A DNA stretch of 64,000 nucleotides from UKL13-2 sp044229235 (GTDB lineage: Bacteria > Pseudomonadota > Gammaproteobacteria > Burkholderiales > Usitatibacteraceae). The stretch is taken from positions 1-64,000 of the forward strand of contig JBGATH010000011.1 in NCBI GenBank assembly GCA_044229235.1, written 5' to 3'. Within the stretch, counting starts at the first letter, position 1. Every line of letters begins with the position of its first letter. Shown one piece after another: positions 58,178 through 64,000 of this stretch. Both the position numbers and the translations under genes were made by a program. Under the pieces are notes generated by a model. That model did not search any database and was not told where the DNA came from. It saw nothing but the letters and a program-made list of their open reading frames with translations.

Positions 58178-59461
58178 CTATTGCGCGCTTTCCTCGCCTT
58201 TGGCAGACGGCCGAATCCCCAGTTGCTTGAGTTTTCGATAAAGGTGGGTCCTCTCAAGGCCAACTTTCTCAGCCACGCGCGACATGTTTCCCTCCTCGCG
58301 CCGGATGTGGTGCAGGAAATACTGGTACTCAAATCGCTCGCGCGCTTCGCGCAAGGGGAGATCGAAGGGAATGCGCGTGTTCGGGCCATGGCCGGCGCTG
58401 TGGTCAAGGCCAAACTCGCGCGCGATACGAGCCACATCGTCAGCGGTTATCTCTGAAGCGAGGCTGGTGAGCGCGAGTGTTTTGACCGCGTTTTGCAGCA
58501 CGGGCAAATTGCCGGGCCAGTCGAGGTTGCGCAGCGCGTTGAGGGCGCCCACCGTGAACTGCTTGAGCGCACACTCGTTGGCTTCAATCATTTGCAGCAG
58601 TATGGTGTTGGCCAGCTCAGGTATGTCCTCCGGATGCTCGCGCAGGCTGGGGATTCGCAGCGTCACTCCGGCGAGCTGGGTGAGCAGCTGCGCGTCAAAT
58701 TCGCCGCTTTCTGCCAGCGGGGAGAGCGGCTGCGATGCCGCGGCCACCAGCCTGACGTTGAACTTTTCAAGCTTGCCGATCAGCTGCAGCAGCCCCTTCT
58801 GCTCGGGTTTGGTCAGGCGCTCGACCTGGTCGATGAACAGGACGCCGTCTCGCGCTTCTCCCAGCAAGGCAAACGGGTTCTGCGCCAACCATGCGTTGTC
58901 TGAGGATGTGGCCCAAGGGGTGTTCTTCTGGTGAAAGATGCGCCCGACCAAGTCAAAGCCGCAGCCGGATTCTCCGGTCAGCAGCAGCGGTGTCTTGAGC
59001 CGCCCAACCTGCTCAAGGCGCTGCTGCAGCTCGTTCATGATCTTGGCCCGGCCGAGATGCGCAAAGTTTAGTCCGGGCTTGGGGAGCACTCGCCCCCCCG
59101 CCAGCGCCTTGCCGACCGTGGCCACCAGCTTTGGAAGGCTGATCGGCTTTTCCAGGAAATCGATGGCACCGATACGCGTTGCCTCGATGGCCGACTCGAT
59201 GGTGCCATGTCCGGACATCATCACCACCGGCATGGTCAGCTGGCCCGACAGCGCCCACTCCTTGAGCAGGGTGATGCCATCGGTGTCGGGCATCCAGATA
59301 TCCAGCAGCACCAGGTCCGGCCTCGCTTCCCGGCGCAGCGCACGTGCGGTGGCAGCATTCTCGGCGACCTTCACGTTGTAGCCTTCGTCCTTGAGGATTT
59401 CGGACAGCAGTTCCCTGATGCCTATTTCGTCATCAACTACCAAGATGTTGTTTGCGGTCAT
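58178..59461 (-). CDS. ntrX: NtrX-like response regulator with a degenerate AAA+ domain
   Basis: 427 residues. Receiver domain intact (DDE at 10-12, phosphoacceptor Asp54, Lys105 in FLEKPI). The central sigma-54 AAA+ domain is degraded: Walker A reads GESGCGFD (Lys replaced by Phe at 169), the segment that should carry GAFTGA is deleted, and Walker B reads LFIDQV with Glu changed to Gln. The C-terminal Fis-type helix-turn-helix is intact (MSRVAEKVGLERTHLYRKLKQLG). It should bind DNA under NtrY control but cannot act as a sigma-54 ATPase. Neisserial NtrX is also known to lack GAFTGA. Confidence 0.93.
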   Translation of the reverse strand: MTANNILVVDDEIGIRELLSEILKDEGYNVKVAENAATARALRREARPDLVLLDIWMPDTDGITLLKEWALSGQLTMPVVMMSGHGTIESAIEATRIGAIDFLEKPISLPKLVATVGKALAGGRVLPKPGLNFAHLGRAKIMNELQQRLEQVGRLKTPLLLTGESGCGFDLVGRIFHQKNTPWATSSDNAWLAQNPFALLGEARDGVLFIDQVERLTKPEQKGLLQLIGKLEKFNVRLVAAASQPLSPLAESGEFDAQLLTQLAGVTLRIPSLREHPEDIPELANTILLQMIEANECALKQFTVGALNALRNLDWPGNLPVLQNAVKTLALTSLASEITADDVARIAREFGLDHSAGHGPNTRIPFDLPLREARERFEYQYFLHHIRREEGNMSRVAEKVGLERTHLYRKLKQLGIRPSAKGEESAQ

Positions 59462-59491
59462 GCTTGCTCCAATGCCTGTTGCATCATACGT

Positions 59492-61660
59492 CTATTGGTT
59501 CGCTTCGGTGCTCGGGCCGCGGGCGGCAAGCGGCAGCCAGATTGCGACACGCGCGCCATGAGGCTTGACGTTGGCGATCGAAACCTCGCCGCCGTGCTCC
59601 TCGACTATCTTTTTCACGATCGCCAGTCCCAGCCCGGTGCCTTTGGTCTTTGTGGTGACGTATGGCTCAAAAATGCGGTTGAGCATATCGTCGCGGATGC
59701 CGGTGCCGTTGTCTTCCACCACAAAGCGAATGCCGCCGTCTGCGTTTTCCGTTATCACGCGCAGCCGGGGGTCGTTGATTCCCGCCAAGGCGTCCAGCGA
59801 GTTCTGCATGAGATTGTGAATAACTTGCCGAAGCAACGCGGTATCGGCCTGGATCGCCGGCAGGCGCGCGTCCATCGACACGTCCGTTGTCACGTTCATC
59901 GCCTCATACAGCGCCAGGACTTCAGCCAGCAAATCATTCAGCTGAACCTCTCCGTGCACCAGCCGCGAACTGCGCGAGTACAGGCTGAAGTCGTCCACCA
60001 TCCCTTTCAGCGCACCGACCTGGGCAACAATGGTGTTGGTCGCGCGCTGGAGGACATCCTGATCGTCGGCGGCAAGCTTGCCCTCCAGCTTGCGCTGGAG
60101 CCTTTCGGCAGACAGCTGGATGGGGGTCAGGGGATTCTTGATCTCGTGGGCGAGGCGGCGGGCAACCTCGCCCCAGGCTGCGTCGCGCTGGGCCTGGATC
60201 AGTCCGGTAATGTCGTCGAACACGACGACAAAGCCTGCTTCAATGGATGACGGCAGGCGGGTGCCGCGCAGCAAGAATGTTCGCAGGCCCTGGGGGCCGT
60301 CATAGGCGACATTGCGTTCCCATGCTTTGTCTCTGGGCGTCGCCAGCTGGCCGACAATCTCGCAAATCAGTCCGGTCGCATTGGGCATGGCGCCCGCCCA
60401 ATCCGGCAGCTTCACCCCCTTGAGCATGGACTGCGTGATCCCCAACATCACTTCCGCGTTGCGATTCATCGTGCGTATATAGAGGCGCTCATCGAGCGTA
60501 ATCACGCCCGAGGTCAGGCTGCCAAGAATGGTTTCGAGGTAGGTCTTGCTGTTCTCCAGTTCCTGCTGCTTTCTTGCCACCACCTCGGAAGCCTCGCCGA
60601 GTTGGCGCGTCATGGTGTTGAACGATTGCGTGAGCACGCCGAACTCGTCCCGACTGCGAACGGGGTTCAGCCTCGAGAAGTCGCCCTTGGCGATGGCGCG
60701 CGTGGACTCGGCGAGCGCTGAAAGCGGTGCCGCGAGGCGCTCGGACAGCAGGAAGGACAGCGAGATGGCTGAAAACAGGGTGAGCAGCATGACCAGGGTA
60801 AGCGTCAGGGCGAACAGGCGCTTCAGTCCGGGTCGCTGCAGGCTGAGTTGCTGATAGTCGCGCACCCCGGTTTCGACGGCTTGGGCGTCCGCCGCGATGC
60901 CGCGTGGTGGTGATTGAATAATTTGCACAACCCGCGGCGCTTCGTGAGCGGTACGTGGCGCGACGGGCTGGACCACGCGCAAGTACAAGGCACGATCCGA
61001 CAAGGACTCGACCGTCCGCAGCGCTGTCTTTTGCAGGGCATCCTTGATTTCGGCGCTGCTGGGCTTGTCGGCGAACAGCCGGTTGCCTTGCGCAGTAGAG
61101 GCGACGAGCTTGCCGTCAGCTTCAAACAGCGACAGCTCGTCAAGGCCATGCCGCTCGCGCAATTCCCGCAGCACTGCGGACTCCTCGCCATCGCTCTCGG
61201 CGAGGAAGACAGCAGCCTCGCGGGATTTGCGGCCCAAGTCGCTGAGCGCAACTTCCAGTGCGCCCTTGCCAAGGTTGAGTGCGCCTTCCATCGCCTTGTC
61301 CACCGGCACGTCAAACCACGAGTCGATGGAGCGATTCAGGAATTGGACGGAAATGGCATAGACCAGGCCACCGGGAATGATCGCCATCAGCGCGAACACC
61401 GCCATGAGCCGGAGCGCCAGCTTGGCGCCGAAAACGCGCGCGCGCAACTTGCGTACCAGCATGAGCACCTGGTAGCCGATGAGGCCCAGCAATCCGGCTG
61501 TCAAGGCAATGCCGACACCGAACAACCACGGATAGTGCTGTCCAAAAAAAGCATTGTTGCTGCTCGCCTGGAATAGCAGGATGATCAGCGCGATGCCCAG
61601 CGCCACGCAGGTGAATACGATGGCGCGCACAACGGCGGCTGTACGGCTGTTCGCATTCAT
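59492..61660 (-). CDS. ntrY: NtrY-like membrane sensor histidine kinase
   Basis: 722 residues. Three to four N-terminal spans (about 12-30, 42-65, 83-105 and 284-305), a periplasmic region (about 110-280), HAMP (about 305-360), PAS (about 365-470), HisKA with LAHEIKNPLTPIQL (His near 505) and HATPase with LMQNSLDAL, DNGTGI and GTGLGLAIVKKI. The NtrY family senses nitrogen or redox state and phosphorylates NtrX. ntrX starts 30 bp after its stop. Its start overlaps the DUF4390 gene by 4 bp. Confidence 0.95.
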   Translation of the reverse strand: MNANSRTAAVVRAIVFTCVALGIALIILLFQASSNNAFFGQHYPWLFGVGIALTAGLLGLIGYQVLMLVRKLRARVFGAKLALRLMAVFALMAIIPGGLVYAISVQFLNRSIDSWFDVPVDKAMEGALNLGKGALEVALSDLGRKSREAAVFLAESDGEESAVLRELRERHGLDELSLFEADGKLVASTAQGNRLFADKPSSAEIKDALQKTALRTVESLSDRALYLRVVQPVAPRTAHEAPRVVQIIQSPPRGIAADAQAVETGVRDYQQLSLQRPGLKRLFALTLTLVMLLTLFSAISLSFLLSERLAAPLSALAESTRAIAKGDFSRLNPVRSRDEFGVLTQSFNTMTRQLGEASEVVARKQQELENSKTYLETILGSLTSGVITLDERLYIRTMNRNAEVMLGITQSMLKGVKLPDWAGAMPNATGLICEIVGQLATPRDKAWERNVAYDGPQGLRTFLLRGTRLPSSIEAGFVVVFDDITGLIQAQRDAAWGEVARRLAHEIKNPLTPIQLSAERLQRKLEGKLAADDQDVLQRATNTIVAQVGALKGMVDDFSLYSRSSRLVHGEVQLNDLLAEVLALYEAMNVTTDVSMDARLPAIQADTALLRQVIHNLMQNSLDALAGINDPRLRVITENADGGIRFVVEDNGTGIRDDMLNRIFEPYVTTKTKGTGLGLAIVKKIVEEHGGEVSIANVKPHGARVAIWLPLAARGPSTEANQ

Positions 61661-62250
61661 GGCGTGTATCCCCAGCGGAACCAGTCTGATGACAGCGCCC
61701 AGTCCTTGGAGGTGATCACATTCAACTGGAACGGCTTGGGAAGCTGTGCCGTGTCAAGCCGGAAGCGCAAGGCGGCGTCGTATCGTTCGCCAGGCTTCAA
61801 TTGACCCTTTTCGGCGATGGTCCAGGCACGCACCCGCGATAGCAGTTTGCGTACATCGTCAAACGTTGCGACGTTTTGCGAAATGCCCGAGGTAATGACC
61901 CGGTATTGCTCCGTGAGCGGCGCGTACGAAACACGCCGGTCTCGCTTCGCCGAAACCACGGATTGGTCAAGCCAGTACCACCTGCCGCGGTTCAGTTGAA
62001 ACTCCGCCACGAAATACAGCGGCACCCCTTTTCGTACGGCCTCCTGCAAAACCGGGGACAACTGCAGCTCGATATCCGCGTTGAGCTGATATCCCTCGTC
62101 GGTGAGCTCGATCTTCGCGGATTCAATCACCGCGCCCTCGGCGCGAGCCGGTGCCGACCAGGCGCCGAGTAGCAGGCTCAACACGAGCCCGCAGCCGGCA
62201 ACGCGCCTGCTAGCCGAGCTTTTCCAGTAGCGCGTAAAAGAATCCGTCAT
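61657..62250 (-). CDS. DUF4390 exported protein
   Basis: 197 residues. N-terminal signal/anchor (about 15-37: VAGCGLVLSLLLGAWSAPARA), then a DUF4390 domain: IELTDEGYQLNADIELQLSPVLQEAVRKGVPLYFVAEFQLNRGRWYWLDQSVV, with the C-terminal WFRWGYTP. Function unknown, but almost always encoded between rsmB and ntrY in Betaproteobacteria, so it may take part in NtrY sensing or envelope homeostasis. It overlaps rsmB by 41 bp at its 5' end, an unusually long overlap. Confidence 0.88.
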   Translation of the reverse strand: MTDSFTRYWKSSASRRVAGCGLVLSLLLGAWSAPARAEGAVIESAKIELTDEGYQLNADIELQLSPVLQEAVRKGVPLYFVAEFQLNRGRWYWLDQSVVSAKRDRRVSYAPLTEQYRVITSGISQNVATFDDVRKLLSRVRAWTIAEKGQLKPGERYDAALRFRLDTAQLPKPFQLNVITSKDWALSSDWFRWGYTP

Positions 62251-63556
62251 GAACGAGATCGGGGAGCAGTTGGCCGTCGATACATTTCAGGGTCGTCGAT
62301 TTATCTTGCCCTGGATGCCGGAATTCTTCGGCCGAGTCCGTGCTGATCGGCAATAGTCGGGCGTCCGGTCGATCCCGCACGAAATGCTCGACGATCTGGT
62401 GATTTTCAGCTCGGAAAATGGAGCAGGTAGCGTACAGCAATCTACCACCATTACCCAAGCAGGGCCACAGTGAGTCCAGCAACGTTCGCTGCTGTTTGGC
62501 AAAACTCAAGATATCACTTTCACGCCGTATCCATTTGATGTCGGGGTGGCGGCGCACGACGCCGGATCCGGAGCAGGGCACGTCCAGCAGGATGCGCTCA
62601 AACGGTCTGCCATCCCACCACTGGCGCAATTGGGCGGCGTCCGCCTTGCGGATATCCGCCCGCAGGCCCAGCCTTTCAACGTTGCTTGCCACACGTGCAA
62701 GTCGCTGCCCATCAACATCCAGCGCGGTCAGCTCGATGTCGGCACGCTCGAGCATTTGGCAAGCCTTGCCTCCCGGCGCGGCACAAGCGTCCAACACGCG
62801 CATGCCAGCGGTCGGCGCCAGTACGCCCGCGACCAGTTGCGCCCCCAAATCCTGTACGGACACCAGCCCATCATCAAACCCGGGAAGCTCGTGCACGGGT
62901 AGCGGTGTTTCCAGCAGAACCGCAGTGCCCAGGCGCATTTGTACGCCGATACCCGCAGCCGACAACAATTGCAGGTATGCCTCAGCGCTGGTGCGCCGCG
63001 CATTGATACGCAGCCACATCGGCGGGTGCTCACGTGCAGACAGCAGAATGCTTTGCCAGGCTGCCGGGTGTTCTTTCTTCACCCGCTCGAGCCACCATCG
63101 TGGAAAGTCGTAGCGTGCGATTTCGTTCTTGAATCGCGCGCGTTGAAATTTTTCAGGCGAACGCAGAAAGCTGCGCAACACCGCGTTGACCAGCGGCTTG
63201 GCGCGCACAAACCCCATCTGCCCAACGGATTCAACGGCCAGATCGACGATCGCGTGCGGTGCTGCGCGCGAGAATTGCAACTGCGCCAGCGCGACCAATA
63301 ACAGGTGCCTGACAGGCGCATCGGAGGCCGGCTGCGTCAACAAGATGTCGAGCTGAGCAGAGATCAGGCCGTAGTGTCGCAATGTGTCAAACGAAATGGA
63401 GCGAACAGCACTGCGCTCTCCGGGCATGAAGTCGCGGCGTGCAGCGAGCTGCGCTTCCAAAACCCGGTCGAGGCTCTTGCCTGCCAACACTTGACCAACC
63501 ACCTGTGCGCTAACGGCCTGCACGGCCGCCATGCCGGCTTCGGCGGGGTTGGTCAT
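62210..63556 (-). CDS. rsmB: 16S rRNA (cytosine-967-C5)-methyltransferase RsmB
   Basis: 448 residues. N-terminal NusB-like RNA-binding domain (about 10-140) and a SAM-dependent domain with motif I DACAAPGGKACQML, the Cys of motif IV in LLDVPCSGSGVVRRHPDIKW and the catalytic Cys of motif VI in LLYATCSIF. It methylates C967 of 16S rRNA. The start is the ATG at 63556, overlapping the fmt stop as ATGA; a longer open frame would run into fmt. fmt-rsmB is a conserved pair. Confidence 0.96.
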   Translation of the reverse strand: MTNPAEAGMAAVQAVSAQVVGQVLAGKSLDRVLEAQLAARRDFMPGERSAVRSISFDTLRHYGLISAQLDILLTQPASDAPVRHLLLVALAQLQFSRAAPHAIVDLAVESVGQMGFVRAKPLVNAVLRSFLRSPEKFQRARFKNEIARYDFPRWWLERVKKEHPAAWQSILLSAREHPPMWLRINARRTSAEAYLQLLSAAGIGVQMRLGTAVLLETPLPVHELPGFDDGLVSVQDLGAQLVAGVLAPTAGMRVLDACAAPGGKACQMLERADIELTALDVDGQRLARVASNVERLGLRADIRKADAAQLRQWWDGRPFERILLDVPCSGSGVVRRHPDIKWIRRESDILSFAKQQRTLLDSLWPCLGNGGRLLYATCSIFRAENHQIVEHFVRDRPDARLLPISTDSAEEFRHPGQDKSTTLKCIDGQLLPDLVHDGFFYALLEKLG

Positions 63557-64000
63557 GTCAACAGACCGCCCACCGGCAGTTTCAACCGGCTCAGTATCTC
63601 TGCGGCCGATGCTCGCCTGCCTCCGGGTAACTGCAGTTGGGTCAGACGCAACGCGTCTTTGGCGCACTGCACCCGGATGCCCTCACTGGTGGCGTCGAGG
63701 ATCGTGCCGGGCCTCGCGTCCGCCTGACCGGCAGTCACGGCCGCTTGCCAGACCTTGAGCCTGAGCCCGGCGTATTCCGTATCGCAACCCGGAAACGGGT
63801 CGAGCGCGCGAATCTTTCGCTCCAGCACTTCGGCGCTCTTGGTCCAATCGATGTGCGCTTCGCTCTTGATGATCTTGCCCGCGTAAGTGACGCCAGTCGC
63901 GGGTTGGATCCGCGGCACAAGGTCCGATAGGTGTTCGAGTGCCTCGATGATCGTGGCCGCACCAAGTTGTGCAAGCCGATCGAACAAAGTCCCTGCGGTT
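63553..64000 (-). CDS. fmt: Methionyl-tRNA formyltransferase, C-terminal part (runs off window)
   Basis: About 149 codons are present. From the edge: TAGTLFDRLAQLGAATIIEAL (end of the catalytic formyl-transferase domain), then the C-terminal OB-type domain with TYAGKIIKSEAHIDWTKSAEVLERKIRALDPFPG (the Fmt K-I-x-K-x-E-A-x-I-x-W signature) and GILRV-like strands ending LSRLKLPVGGLLT. It formylates initiator Met-tRNA. The N-terminal half, with the folate site, lies beyond 64000. Confidence 0.95.
   Translation of the reverse strand, partial: TAGTLFDRLAQLGAATIIEALEHLSDLVPRIQPATGVTYAGKIIKSEAHIDWTKSAEVLERKIRALDPFPGCDTEYAGLRLKVWQAAVTAGQADARPGTILDATSEGIRVQCAKDALRLTQLQLPGGRRASAAEILSRLKLPVGGLLT

Noticed and set aside
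1..64000. CRISPR arrays, tRNA or rRNA genes, prophage or defence islands
   Set aside because: No regularly spaced repeats, no cloverleaf or rRNA-like sequence, and no recognisable cas, restriction, toxin-antitoxin or phage structural genes were seen on either strand.

Overview
The window (about 62% G+C by eye, dense, short intergenic gaps) comes from a betaproteobacterium, most likely a Burkholderiales/Nitrosomonadales-like lineage. The evidence is gene order and family content: fmt-rsmB-DUF4390-ntrY-ntrX, pilMNOPQ followed by aroK-aroB, rubredoxin next to pilGHIJ-chpA and divergent from thiD, a DUF971-ubiE-ubiJ operon, and an EIIA(Man)-HPr-EI phosphotransferase set without sugar permeases. 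No rRNA, tRNA or CRISPR array was seen.

Region by region. 1-1.3 kb is a scrap yard of mobile DNA: the first codons of a transposase, the 3' end of an IS110-type transposase, and a 253-bp direct repeat in two copies. 1.3-3.1 kb holds small genes (hotdog thioesterase, secreted and membrane proteins, YjdM/PhnA). 3.1-3.76 kb is gene-free and full of palindromes plus a good FNR/ANR-type site. 3.76-9 kb is a carbon-overflow and storage cluster: a MaoC-phosphotransacetylase fusion, acetate kinase and PHA synthase. 9-12.6 kb (minus) is a DUF971-NTF2-ubiE-ubiJ-fbp operon. 12.6-15 kb is phoBR behind a probable Pho box. 15-17.6 kb is the incomplete PTS. 18-22.4 kb holds an M1 aminopeptidase, a DUF1439 lipoprotein and UppP. 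22.5-32.7 kb (minus) is the Pil-Chp chemosensory operon controlling type IV pili, including a 2096-residue hybrid CheA. 32.9-40.5 kb has rubredoxin, thiamine and haem biosynthesis genes, a diguanylate cyclase, cytochrome c4 and EngB. 40.5-49.9 kb has PBP1A, pilMNOPQ and aroKB. 50.5-58.1 kb is a complete peptide-type ABC importer with two N-acyl amino-acid hydrolases. 58.2-64 kb (minus) is fmt-rsmB-DUF4390-ntrY-ntrX, cut by the window edge inside fmt.

Most worth a second look: (i) a family of 66-80-bp two-tier palindromes, five copies, lying directly behind stop codons and inside two operons, with compensatory base changes; (ii) a leader of about 180 nt with four consecutive hairpins before hemB; (iii) an NtrX whose AAA+ domain has lost the Walker A lysine, the Walker B glutamate and the GAFTGA loop; (iv) an FNR/ANR-like box before the acetate/PHA cluster; (v) a duplicated 253-bp element around an IS110 remnant.

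I see no clearly new defence or mobile-element system. The candidates for novelty are the palindrome family, the 253-bp repeat and the hemB leader.
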